Shown here: positions 17,376 to 25,379 of the stretch, piece after piece
Layout of the letters: each line of letters opens with the position of its first letter
Numbering within the stretch: position 1 is the stretch's first letter
Source of the DNA: Nocardioides palaemonis
GTDB taxonomy: Bacteria; Actinomycetota; Actinomycetes; Propionibacteriales; Nocardioidaceae
Assembly (NCBI RefSeq): GCF_018275325.1
Contig: NZ_JAGVQR010000003.1
Location: 496,001-560,000, forward strand
Length of the DNA stretch: 64,000 nucleotides
Direction: 5' to 3'
Notes under the pieces: model-generated
What the model saw: only the letters and a program-made list of their open reading frames with translations
What the model was told of the DNA's origin: nothing
Databases searched by the model: none
Translations under genes and position numbers: made by a program

Positions 17376-18682
17376 AGCGACCGGTCCCGGTAGGTCCGCA
17401 GCGCCTGCATGGTGATCTCCTCGTCCTGCTGCGCGGCCGGCAGGAGCAGCTGGGCGACCACGTCGGACAGCGTCGCGACCCGCAGGTGCAGCGCGCGCGA
17501 CTGCGCCACCTGCTCCTCGAGCTCGGCGATCCGCTGCTCGAGCCGCGCCACCCGCCGGTCGCGCACGGGGGCGGTCACCCGCTCCAGGGAGCCGCGCACG
17601 GCCCCCTTGACCCGGGCGGCCCGTCCTCCGGCCACGTCCTCCTCGGCCGCCGGCCGGGCGTGGACGTCGGCGCCGGCGTCGCGCGCCCAGACCAGCAGGT
17701 CGGCGAGGGCCAGGGCGGCGGAACCAGCCACCTCCTCGTCGGTCACCTCGCCCGGCAGGCGGGCGTCGCGGGTCGTGGGGCGCAGGTCGCCGAGGTCGCC
17801 GTGGACGCGGTAGCCGGCCGCCGTGATCGCGGCGACCGCCTCCTCGGCCTGGGCCGTGGCCTCGTCGAGGTGGGCGGCGGTGAGGCCGATCGGCTCGCGT
17901 CCGATGGGGGCGAGCACGGTGTGGGCGAGCAGGTCGCGCTGCCACAGGGACTTCTGCCGGGCGCCGCGGATCCGGCCGTCGACGGCCGTGTTGACGCGGC
18001 GCAGCAGCTCGGCCTCGACCACGCCGAGCGACTCGTTGGCGCGCTCGACGGCGAGGTCGAGGTCGGCGACGTCGTCGAGCCCGGTGGCCTCGGCGAACCG
18101 GTGCCAGAGCTCGTCCGGCCCGACCGGTCCGGACGGGACGGTCACGACGTGCACCCGCTCGGGCGGCAGGTCGGCGCCCCAGCGTGCGGCGACGTTGGCG
18201 GGCTGCATGGTGCGCCAGCCCCACTCGCTGTCGGCGGCGGACTCCTGCGGGGGCGACCACTGCTCGAGCGGCCGGGTCAGCCCGAACTTGAGCTGCTCCT
18301 GCCACGACGAGGCGATCGCCGTGCCGAGGTCGCGGGCCGTGACCACGACGTGCACCTCGACGCCGTCGAGGAGCGCGAGCGCGGCGCGCGCCTGGTCGGC
18401 CGAAGCGTTGGCGAACAGCTCGTAGCTCACCACCGCGGAGCGCCCGGGCCACGCCCGCACCTGGTCCACGACCCGCTCCCAGGCGCCGGCCGCGGACTCC
18501 GGGAGGTCGGCCAGGCGTCGGTCGCCACGGATCGCCATGGCGGCGTGGATCAGGTCCAGGCGGGGACCGGCCACCAGCACGCCGGCCTCCTCGAGGACGG
18601 CGCGGTTGTGCTCCAGCACGTGCTGGACGAACGTGGTGCCCGACTTCGGGCCTCCCACGTGGAGATGCAGGACCTGCGTCAT
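17372..18682 (-). CDS. Sulfotransferase-like protein with C-terminal coiled coil (paralogue 4)
   Basis: From the ATG at 18682 (overlapping the upstream stop by 4 bases) this encodes 436 residues. The P-loop GGPKSGTTFVQ is near residues 9-19 and the R-D-L-x(6)-S-W-Q element near residue 120. Unlike the other three paralogues it has an extra C-terminal part: a basic linker followed by a heptad-like coiled coil (R-V-A-R-L-E-Q-R-I-A-E-L-E-E-Q-V-A-Q) at about residues 375-405. Coupling to the LicD/methyltransferase gene and the glycosyltransferases argues that its acceptor is a surface glycan; this is inferred from context. Confidence 0.8.
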   Translation of the reverse strand: MTQVLHLHVGGPKSGTTFVQHVLEHNRAVLEEAGVLVAGPRLDLIHAAMAIRGDRRLADLPESAAGAWERVVDQVRAWPGRSAVVSYELFANASADQARAALALLDGVEVHVVVTARDLGTAIASSWQEQLKFGLTRPLEQWSPPQESAADSEWGWRTMQPANVAARWGADLPPERVHVVTVPSGPVGPDELWHRFAEATGLDDVADLDLAVERANESLGVVEAELLRRVNTAVDGRIRGARQKSLWQRDLLAHTVLAPIGREPIGLTAAHLDEATAQAEEAVAAITAAGYRVHGDLGDLRPTTRDARLPGEVTDEEVAGSAALALADLLVWARDAGADVHARPAAEEDVAGGRAARVKGAVRGSLERVTAPVRDRRVARLEQRIAELEEQVAQSRALHLRVATLSDVVAQLLLPAAQQDEEITMQALRTYRDRSL

Positions 18683-20271
18683 CGGTGCGTCCGAACCTCT
18701 CGAGCCGACGTCTGGGGGGTGGGGTACTCGACCGTCATCCGCCACGTCGCGGGACTGCCGGTACGGGCAGCGCGCGAGGCGGCGGCGAAGCCCTCACGGT
18801 GCACGACGCGACCTCCGCTCGCGCGGACGTCGGCCTCGACGTCGGCGGGGTCGACCGGCCACAGCCGCGGCGCGCCGGTGCGTTCCTCGGCCTCGCGGCA
18901 CGCCCGCGGCGAGCGGCTGACGCCCTCGACGTAGGCGCGGCCGCCCTCGGCGAGCGCCATCGACGCGAAGCGCCACAGCTGCGCGCGGCTCCGGGGCGGC
19001 ACCGCCTCGAGCAGCCGCCGCGCGGTCACCACCTTGGCGCCCTTCTGGCGGGCGGCGAGGGCGCCGACGGTGAGGACGTCGCGCTCGTCGAGGAGGTTCA
19101 GCACCCGTCGGCCCACGCTGGCGGGGAGGTCGATCTCCTTGCCGCCGAGCGCGTGCTTGCCGGGGTGGGCGTAGTCGTAGCCGATCGCCTTGCAGCCGAC
19201 CCTGTCGTAGAGCCGCAGGTCGGCCGAGGAGCCGGAGCCCACGTCGAGGACCCGGAGGCCCTCGCCGACCGCGTCACCGAGCTGGTCGACGACCCAGCGG
19301 GCGAACGGGCTCGGCCGCATCCCGGCGGCGCCCCGCTGGCCGTTGACCTGGGTCCAGTCGCGGCGGTGCGTCATCACCGAGCTGAACCAGCCGTCGAAGC
19401 GGTCGGTGACCTCGCGCGAGGGCAGGTGGCGGAAGGACGGGTCCGGGACCCGCCAGTCGGGGCCGTAGGAGACCGCGAGCATCCGGTCGGGGTCGGCCGG
19501 TGCCGGCATGTCGCGCCCCTCGAACTCGAGGGCGCGCAGCGGCAGGATCGCCGATCGCGGCACCCGCTCGCGGACCGTGGCGGTCTCGTGGAGCAGGTCG
19601 CCGACGTAGAAGCAGGTGTAGATGTCGATGCCGTCCTCGCCGCCGTCGGGGGCGTCGTAGACGACGGTGATGAAGCTGGCCGTCTTGTGCTTCACCGAGA
19701 TCCCGGCGTCGACCAGCGCCCGGGCCACGTCCCAGATCTCGACGGCCATCTCGGCGGGCGTCTGCTTCTCGGACAGGAAGCACAGGTCGATGTCGCTGTC
19801 GTGGCCGATGACCGAGCCGGAGCGGGCCGCGCCGAGCAGGGTGCCGAAGGAGATCCAGCCGTCGAGCCCGCAGGAGTCGCGCATCACCGCGAGCACCCGC
19901 TCGGCCATCGCCGTCATCGCCTCGACGGCGCCGGTCTCGCGGCGGGTCTCGAAGATCCGCTGGGTGAGGCCCCACTTGTCGATGATCACGGGGTTGCCGA
20001 ACCGGTCGACGATCTCGACCCGGCCCTCGCCGGAGCCGAAGACGACCTCGTCGCGGAACACCTCGTCGTCGTCGACGGTGACCGTCACGAGCGAGCGCCC
20101 GTCGAGCCGCGCGCTGAGCCGCTTGGGCCACGGGACGACCACGGGGTCCGGGCCGTCCTCGACCGCCACCGACCAGCCGCGCCACCCGTCGAAGTGCACG
20201 TCGAGCGAGCAGTCGGCGCCGCGCTGGAGGTGGAGACCGGCGTCGTCGACGCGGTGCACGACCGGCAGCAT
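18679..20271 (-). CDS. LicD-like phosphotransferase / nucleotidyltransferase fused to a methyltransferase-like domain
   Basis: This is a 530-residue protein. Residues about 1-95 form a beta-rich domain I do not recognise. Residues about 110-260 resemble the LicD/nucleotidyltransferase fold: F-G-T-L-L-G-A-A-R followed by G-H-D-S-D-I-D-L-C-F, matching the LicD metal-binding D-x-D-I-D motif. From about residue 330 a Rossmann-type SAM methyltransferase segment appears (V-L-D-V-G-S-G-S-S-A-D-L). LicD proteins add phosphocholine or other phospho-substituents to cell-surface glycans. The ATG at 20271 follows GGGGAGGAG. It is first in a five-gene overlapping set with sulfotransferase and glycosyltransferases. 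The fold calls are good; the chemistry is inferred. Confidence 0.75.
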   Translation of the reverse strand: MLPVVHRVDDAGLHLQRGADCSLDVHFDGWRGWSVAVEDGPDPVVVPWPKRLSARLDGRSLVTVTVDDDEVFRDEVVFGSGEGRVEIVDRFGNPVIIDKWGLTQRIFETRRETGAVEAMTAMAERVLAVMRDSCGLDGWISFGTLLGAARSGSVIGHDSDIDLCFLSEKQTPAEMAVEIWDVARALVDAGISVKHKTASFITVVYDAPDGGEDGIDIYTCFYVGDLLHETATVRERVPRSAILPLRALEFEGRDMPAPADPDRMLAVSYGPDWRVPDPSFRHLPSREVTDRFDGWFSSVMTHRRDWTQVNGQRGAAGMRPSPFARWVVDQLGDAVGEGLRVLDVGSGSSADLRLYDRVGCKAIGYDYAHPGKHALGGKEIDLPASVGRRVLNLLDERDVLTVGALAARQKGAKVVTARRLLEAVPPRSRAQLWRFASMALAEGGRAYVEGVSRSPRACREAEERTGAPRLWPVDPADVEADVRASGGRVVHREGFAAASRAARTGSPATWRMTVEYPTPQTSAREVRTHR

Positions 20272-20296
20272 CTCGACTCCTCCCCTGCGTCTGACC

Positions 20297-20321
20297 GCCC
20301 GCCCCGGGACACGGGGCGGGC
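20297..20321 (-). terminator. GC-rich hairpin terminator after the RCC1/EEP gene
   Basis: GCCCGCCCCG pairs perfectly with CGGGGCGGGC around a 5-nt loop, 11 bp downstream of the stop of the large secreted protein gene and 26 bp before the start of the LicD-like gene. It separates the exported-enzyme genes from the glycan genes on the same strand. Confidence 0.75.
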
Positions 20322-20331
20322 AGCCGGGACA

Positions 20332-23300
20332 CTACTGCACGCTGAAGCGCGAGGAGACGACGGCGTGGTCGGTCGTGCGGCGGACCTGGGCGCCCTGGTT
20401 GACCTCGGTGGTGTCGAACCTGCCGCCCTTGCCGAAGATCCAGTCGACGCGCATCGCCTTGGGCAGCTGGCACGCCTTGCCGGCCGAGCGACCGCCGACC
20501 GCGGCGGCCATGTCGGTCGGGCAGGCGATCCGGCGGAACGCCTTGGCGTGCTCGTTGAGGTCACCGGTCACCAGGATCGGCAGGCCGTCGCCGTTCAGCT
20601 TCTTGACCACCTGCTTGATGATCTCCATGCCCTTGTCACGGTCGGCCTGCATCTTGCCGGGCGACAGGTGCGCGTTGATCCAGTAGACCTCCTGGCCCGT
20701 GGACGTGTTGCGCAGCCGCACGAGGGCCTGGGGACGCGAGGACCCCATGAACGGCATCTGCACCGTGTTGCCCCAGACGAACGACCACTCGGAGTCCTTC
20801 CACATCACCGACTGGGGTGCGGCGTCGTAGCCCATGGTGTTGCCGGGGTAGAAGGAGAAGTCGCCGTTGGTCGCCACGTCGAGCGCGGTGATCTGGTCCG
20901 GCTGCGGCTCCGACAGCCCCACGAGGGTGGCGCCCCGCTGGCTGATCAGCGTCTTGGCCCACTCCGCGCGGACCCGGCCGGGGGCGAAGTTCGGACGAGC
21001 GCCGCCCGGCGCGGTGTGCTGGCTGCCGAGGACGTTGAACGTCATCACCTGCACCGCGGTCGAGCCGCGCTTCGCCCGACCATTGGTCCTCGGACGCGAG
21101 GAGATGGCCTTCTGGGCGACCTTGCTGGCCGACCACTGCTTGACCTGCTTGGTGGTGACGGCCGTGCCCGGACCCCACGAGGGGGCCGCCTCGGCCGGCA
21201 TCCGCGGCGCCACGATGGTGCCGTCGCCGAGCTGGCCGGCGTCGTTGGCGCCCCAGCACCCGGCGCCCTCGGCGCACAGGTGCAGCCAGCCGCCGGTCAC
21301 GGGACCGGTGGCCGAGAGGCCGGAGCCGACCGGCGTCGCCGACCCGGAGCCCGAGGCGGCCGGGCCGAGCTGGCCGTAGCGGTTGTCGCCCCAGCACACG
21401 ACCGCGGAGTCGGACCGCGTGCCGCACGTGGCGGTGACGGCCGTGCCGACCGAGGTGAAGCTGCCGCCGCTGACCTGGACCGGCTTGGCGGAGTTCGTAC
21501 GGGTGCCGTTGCCGAGCTCTCCGTTGGCGTTCTCGCCCCAGCACCACGCGTCACCGCCGGCGGTGACGCCGCAGCTGCGGCCCCACGTGGTCGAGACCTG
21601 CACCAGCTGGAGCCCGCCGCCGACCGCGGTCGGGGCGCTGCGGTTGGTGATGGTGCCGTCGCCGACCTGGCCGAAGGCGTTGTCACCCCAGCAGAACGCG
21701 GTGCCGGACGTGGTGGTGCCGCAGGAGTGCCAGCCGCCGGCCGACACGGACGTCCACTGCACGGTCCCGAGGACGCGGACCGGGCCGTTGCTGCGCGTGG
21801 TCTGGTTGCCGGCGCCGAGCTGGCCGCGCTGGTTCTGTCCCCAGCACCACGCCGAGCCGTCGGTCTGGGTGGCGCACGCGTGCTGCCACGAGGCCGACAC
21901 GTCGCGCCAGGTGGTGCCGGTGCCGACCTGGCGCGGCAGGATCGAGGTGGCCTTGTCGGCGCCGCCGAGCTGGCCGAAGTTGTTCAGGCCCCAGCACCAC
22001 AGGGTGCCGTCGGTCTTGACGCCGCAGGTGAAGCTGCCGCCCGTGGCGACCTTCGCCCACCCCGCACCGCCCGCGACCTGGACCGGGTTGATCCGCAGGG
22101 TCGTCGTGCCGTCGCCGAGCTGGCCGAAGTCGTTGCGCCCCTGGCACCACAGCGTGGTGTCGGCGCGTACGCCGCACGACGACTGGCCGCCGGCGGCCGA
22201 GCCGCCCGACGGCGCACGGACGTTGACGAGCACGCTCGCGGTCCGCGCGGAGGTCGCCGGCGAGACGCCCGCGACGGTGAACCGCAGCTCGTAGATGCCG
22301 GCGGCGTCGATCCGGCCGGTGAGGGCGCCGGTGTCGCTGAGGGTGAGACCCGCCGGGACGGAGACGGGCGTGAAGCGCGCGGCCTGTCCGGTCGGCGAGC
22401 CACCCTGCACGGCGACCTGGGTCGCGATCGGCTCGCCGATGCCGGCGACGACCTGCTCGGTCGACACCACCGGCCACAGCGAGACCTGGTCGAAGGCGCG
22501 GCTCGCGGCGGTGCGCATCGCGGCACGCGACTTCTTCGAGGCGTAGGAGAGGGAGAGGCCGAGCGCCTTGCGCGCCGCGGTCTTGCCCGGGTTGCAGACC
22601 AGGTCGCCCTTGTGGCACACCGAGATCACGCGGAACGTGCCGGTGGCGGCGGGGACGTCGCCCGCCGAGCGGGTGAAGCGGGTCAGGATGCCCTCCGAGG
22701 CGCGCCCGGCGCCCGGGTTGCCGAGCGGGCGGCCCGCGGACGACTTCTTGGTGCGGGCTGGGTCGGAGATCGTCACGACCGCGGGGACCCCACCGAGGGA
22801 GTCGCGCTTGTCGAGGTCCTGGGCGACCTGGTGGGCCACCGCGGCGCCCTGGGCGTAACCAACGAGCAGCACCTGCTGCTCGGGGCAGGCCGACAGCTGC
22901 CGGTTGACCTGCTTGCGGGTCGCCTTGATGCCCGAGCGGACCGGCTTCTTCCAGCGCGTGAGACCAGCGCGCGAGACCGCCCCCGCAGCGGGCCCGCGCT
23001 TCGTACGCAGCGTCACGACCGCGCCGGGGGTCTTCAGCCGCACACGCTTGAGCGTGACGGTGCGTCCCTGACGCTTCGCCTTCTTCTCCACCTTGTTGGT
23101 GATGGCGGAGACCACCTGGCCGGGCTTGCCGCCCTTGCCCTGCCCGTTGCCGTCGATCGCGACCACCAGCAGGTCGGTGCAGGCACCGCTGCGGCGCGCC
23201 TGGGCGGCGGCCGGGACGAGGTCGCCCGAGGCGGTGGCGTCAGCCGGGGCCGGCGACTGCTGGCCGTTGGCCGCGAGCAGCAGGCCGGCGACGAGGCCGA

Positions 23301-23400
23301 CCGAGGCGATGCGGGCGATGCGCGACGACGACGCCACCGCGAACCCGGCTGGTGGAGAGTCCTCGCGGATTCTTCGGGACCGGGTTCGCAGCAGCGTCAT
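20332..23400 (-). CDS. Secreted multidomain protein: pseudo-cutinase, Ig-like, RCC1 repeats, EEP domain
   Basis: The ATG at 23400 follows AAGGAGGAG, giving 1022 residues. An N-terminal basic and hydrophobic segment (residues about 25-45) looks like a signal peptide. Residues about 60-290 resemble cutinase, including the C-x(4)-D-x-x-C-like segment C-H-K-G-D-L-V-C. The nucleophile elbow, however, reads G-Y-A-Q-G (Ala at residue 183) instead of G-Y-S-Q-G. An Ig-like domain spans about 300-400. Seven or so RCC1-type repeats with W-C-W-G-x-N-x-x-G-Q-L-G follow to about 735. An endonuclease/exonuclease/phosphatase domain ends the protein, with [18 protein letters not shown] and T-T-D-H. It probably acts outside the cell; its substrate (nucleic acid or phosphodiester) is unknown. 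Confidence 0.8.
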   Translation of the reverse strand: MTLLRTRSRRIREDSPPAGFAVASSSRIARIASVGLVAGLLLAANGQQSPAPADATASGDLVPAAAQARRSGACTDLLVVAIDGNGQGKGGKPGQVVSAITNKVEKKAKRQGRTVTLKRVRLKTPGAVVTLRTKRGPAAGAVSRAGLTRWKKPVRSGIKATRKQVNRQLSACPEQQVLLVGYAQGAAVAHQVAQDLDKRDSLGGVPAVVTISDPARTKKSSAGRPLGNPGAGRASEGILTRFTRSAGDVPAATGTFRVISVCHKGDLVCNPGKTAARKALGLSLSYASKKSRAAMRTAASRAFDQVSLWPVVSTEQVVAGIGEPIATQVAVQGGSPTGQAARFTPVSVPAGLTLSDTGALTGRIDAAGIYELRFTVAGVSPATSARTASVLVNVRAPSGGSAAGGQSSCGVRADTTLWCQGRNDFGQLGDGTTTLRINPVQVAGGAGWAKVATGGSFTCGVKTDGTLWCWGLNNFGQLGGADKATSILPRQVGTGTTWRDVSASWQHACATQTDGSAWCWGQNQRGQLGAGNQTTRSNGPVRVLGTVQWTSVSAGGWHSCGTTTSGTAFCWGDNAFGQVGDGTITNRSAPTAVGGGLQLVQVSTTWGRSCGVTAGGDAWCWGENANGELGNGTRTNSAKPVQVSGGSFTSVGTAVTATCGTRSDSAVVCWGDNRYGQLGPAASGSGSATPVGSGLSATGPVTGGWLHLCAEGAGCWGANDAGQLGDGTIVAPRMPAEAAPSWGPGTAVTTKQVKQWSASKVAQKAISSRPRTNGRAKRGSTAVQVMTFNVLGSQHTAPGGARPNFAPGRVRAEWAKTLISQRGATLVGLSEPQPDQITALDVATNGDFSFYPGNTMGYDAAPQSVMWKDSEWSFVWGNTVQMPFMGSSRPQALVRLRNTSTGQEVYWINAHLSPGKMQADRDKGMEIIKQVVKKLNGDGLPILVTGDLNEHAKAFRRIACPTDMAAAVGGRSAGKACQLPKAMRVDWIFGKGGRFDTTEVNQGAQVRRTTDHAVVSSRFSVQ

Positions 23401-23401
23401 G

Positions 23402-24802
23402 TCAGTTCTCCTCCTTGATGAGGGCGTAGGGGTCGACACCGCGCTTGCGGGCGCGGGCCTCGACCTGGGCGTCGTACTGGTCCTGCGCGGCCGCGCGGGC
23501 CTCGTAGGTGTCCATCGCGCCGACCGCGAACCGACCGGTCGGGGCGGCGACGTTGTTGCCGGGGTGCTCGGGGCCCCACGCGGCGGGACGGTGGGTGAAC
23601 ATGTAGTCGATCCACTGCATGTACTTGTTGGTGACCCACTTCTTGTTGACCACGCCGACGACCTCGTCGCTGGCCAGGGCGACCGACGTCCAGTTGGCCG
23701 AGCCGTTCCAGACCATCCGGGCGCCGGGGTTGCCGCCGTAGTAGCCGGAGATGGCCATCGACTTCATGTGGACGTAGCGGTCGTAGAGCCCGTCCTCGTT
23801 GTTGTCGTAGGCGAGGTGGGTCAGCGGCACCTTGGCAGCGCGCAGGATCCGCAGCACCTCGCCGCCGAACATGGCGTAGACGAGGCGGATGTTGCAGCCC
23901 GAGCGCTGGAGCTGGGCGATCTTGCGGGCCAGCGCGAGGCCGCGGTCGCCGTACATCGCGGTCTGGGCGATGCGGATGCGGGTGGTGCCGTTCTTGTTGG
24001 TCGTGGCGCCCTTGCAGGTGACCTGGTTGAGGACGTCCATGATCGGGTCGTTGCCCGCGTTCTTGCCGACGTAGGGGTAGAAGGCGGTGGCGACGGCGCC
24101 GTCGTCGTAGTAGCCGGTGTAGGCGTTCTTGATCGGCTTGTCCTTGACCATCTCGTCGAAGACCGACAGGAACTGGTCGTAGCGCGCCTCGTCGTTCTTC
24201 ATCGTGAACAGGTCGTTCCACTGGATCGTGGCGCCGAGCTCGGTGGCGTTGTAGGAGCCGTACATGGTCACCCAGCGCACGGTCTTGACCTTCTTGCCCT
24301 TCTTGGTCTTCACCTTGTTGAAGAGGAAGAACTTCGAGTGCGGGATGCCGTGCTTGCCGCGGCACGAGCCGATGCAGCGCCGCAGGAAGCTCTTCTTCTC
24401 CTTGGCGCGGTCCTTGTTGCCGACCCGCAGCGCCGCCTTGAGGCGCGCGGCGTCGACGTTGGGGTTGTTCGGGTTCCAGTTGGCGCGGTCCATCACGACC
24501 TGCACGCTGACGTTGCGGCGGTGGGCGCGGATGAGGGAGTTGGTGATGGCGGCGCTGCGCACGTTCCACGCGGAGATGCGGATCTTGCCGCCGCGCGGGA
24601 CCGAGTCGACGGTCCGGTTGACCTGGCTGATCAGCCGGCGCACCGCGGACTTGCTGCCGTAGGGGTTGTTGAAGGCCGGCCCGGCCTTGGGCACGTACTT
24701 GTCCGGCGTCCCCTTCGCCGAGGCCGGAGCCCCGGTGAGCGTCACGGCGACCAGGGCGGTCGCGACGAGCATGATGATCTTGCGCACGGCAGTTCCCCAC
24801 AT
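23402..24802 (-). CDS. Secreted phospholipase D-like (HKD) protein
   Basis: From the ATG at 24802 this encodes 466 residues (an alternative GTG lies four codons upstream, at 24814). A classic signal peptide ends at about A-P-A-S-A, residue 29. Two HKD motifs follow: H-S-K-F-F-L-F with G-S-Y-N-A-T near residue 155-185, and H-M-K-S-M-A-I with G-S-A-N-W-T near residue 342-370. PLD-superfamily enzymes cleave phosphodiesters in lipids or nucleic acids. It precedes the RCC1/EEP gene, whose ribosome-binding site lies in its last codons. A triple 9-bp repeat resembling MtrA boxes lies 85-108 bp upstream of the start. Confidence 0.85.
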   Translation of the reverse strand: MWGTAVRKIIMLVATALVAVTLTGAPASAKGTPDKYVPKAGPAFNNPYGSKSAVRRLISQVNRTVDSVPRGGKIRISAWNVRSAAITNSLIRAHRRNVSVQVVMDRANWNPNNPNVDAARLKAALRVGNKDRAKEKKSFLRRCIGSCRGKHGIPHSKFFLFNKVKTKKGKKVKTVRWVTMYGSYNATELGATIQWNDLFTMKNDEARYDQFLSVFDEMVKDKPIKNAYTGYYDDGAVATAFYPYVGKNAGNDPIMDVLNQVTCKGATTNKNGTTRIRIAQTAMYGDRGLALARKIAQLQRSGCNIRLVYAMFGGEVLRILRAAKVPLTHLAYDNNEDGLYDRYVHMKSMAISGYYGGNPGARMVWNGSANWTSVALASDEVVGVVNKKWVTNKYMQWIDYMFTHRPAAWGPEHPGNNVAAPTGRFAVGAMDTYEARAAAQDQYDAQVEARARKRGVDPYALIKEEN

Positions 24803-24886
24803 GGTGTGTGTCACGGGCGCGGCGCGGCCTGCGTGGGCATGCCGGGGCGCTCCCCGTGACGATTGGTTGTCGACTGTATCTCAGTT

Positions 24887-24910
24887 TTCACATCAGTCAC
24901 ACCAGTCACA
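24887..24910 (-). promoter_or_regulatory. Triple 9-bp direct repeat resembling MtrA boxes
   Basis: TTCACA-TCA, GTCACA-CCA and GTCACA stand in exact 9-bp phase at 24887, 24896 and 24905. In M. tuberculosis MtrA binds direct GTCACA-type repeats with the same phase. The array is upstream of the secreted PLD-like gene. A near-identical array lies upstream of the secreted amidase gene at 63634-63657. Confidence 0.6.
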
Positions 24911-24962
24911 CAGCGGGTTTGTGGCTGGATCGTGACCGAACGACCGTCCCGGACGGGACGGG

Positions 24963-25379
24963 TCAGGCCCCGCAGGAGGCCAGGGCCTTCTGGAAGTCCT
25001 TGTTGCGACGCAACGGTACGTCGGACTCGTTCACGACCTCACCCTTGGCCGCGTAGAAGGTGGTGCCGAAGGTCACCAGCTGCTGGTCGGAGGAGCAGCG
25101 GTAGACCATCGCCTGGACCCACCTGCCCTTCTCGGCGTCCTGGCAGCCCTGGTAGTTCTGGGGCAGGGTCTGGCCCGCGACCCACACGCTCGCGCAGTCC
25201 GGTCCCGGCGCCTCGGAGGAGGTCTCGGACGGGCTCTCGGACGGGCTCTCGCTGGTGCTGGTGCTCGGGTCCTGCGACGGGTCGGCGGCCGCGTCGGGCT
25301 CCTGGTCACCGCAGGCGGTGAGCGCGAGGCCGACGAGCGCGAGTGCGGCGATGAGTGGTGCTCGGCTGGTGCGTGTCAT
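24963..25379 (-). CDS. Small lipoprotein of unknown function
   Basis: This 138-residue protein has a signal peptide ending in a lipobox L-T-A-C near residue 23. A low-complexity Ser/Pro/Glu linker (residues about 35-60) follows, then a compact C-terminal domain with four cysteines (D-C-A-S-V-W, Y-Q-G-C-Q, Y-R-C-S, A-S-C-G-A at the end) that probably form disulfides outside the membrane. I do not recognise a named family. The ATG at 25379 overlaps the stop of the EEP gene by 4 bases, so it is co-translated with that exported enzyme. Confidence 0.75.
   Translation of the reverse strand: MTRTSRAPLIAALALVGLALTACGDQEPDAAADPSQDPSTSTSESPSESPSETSSEAPGPDCASVWVAGQTLPQNYQGCQDAEKGRWVQAMVYRCSSDQQLVTFGTTFYAAKGEVVNESDVPLRRNKDFQKALASCGA

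Noticed and set aside
18685..23418. Very long open frame on the plus strand opposite the LicD and RCC1/EEP genes
   Set aside because: It is antisense to two genes with clear domains and has no recognisable domain; long antisense frames are expected at this GC content.
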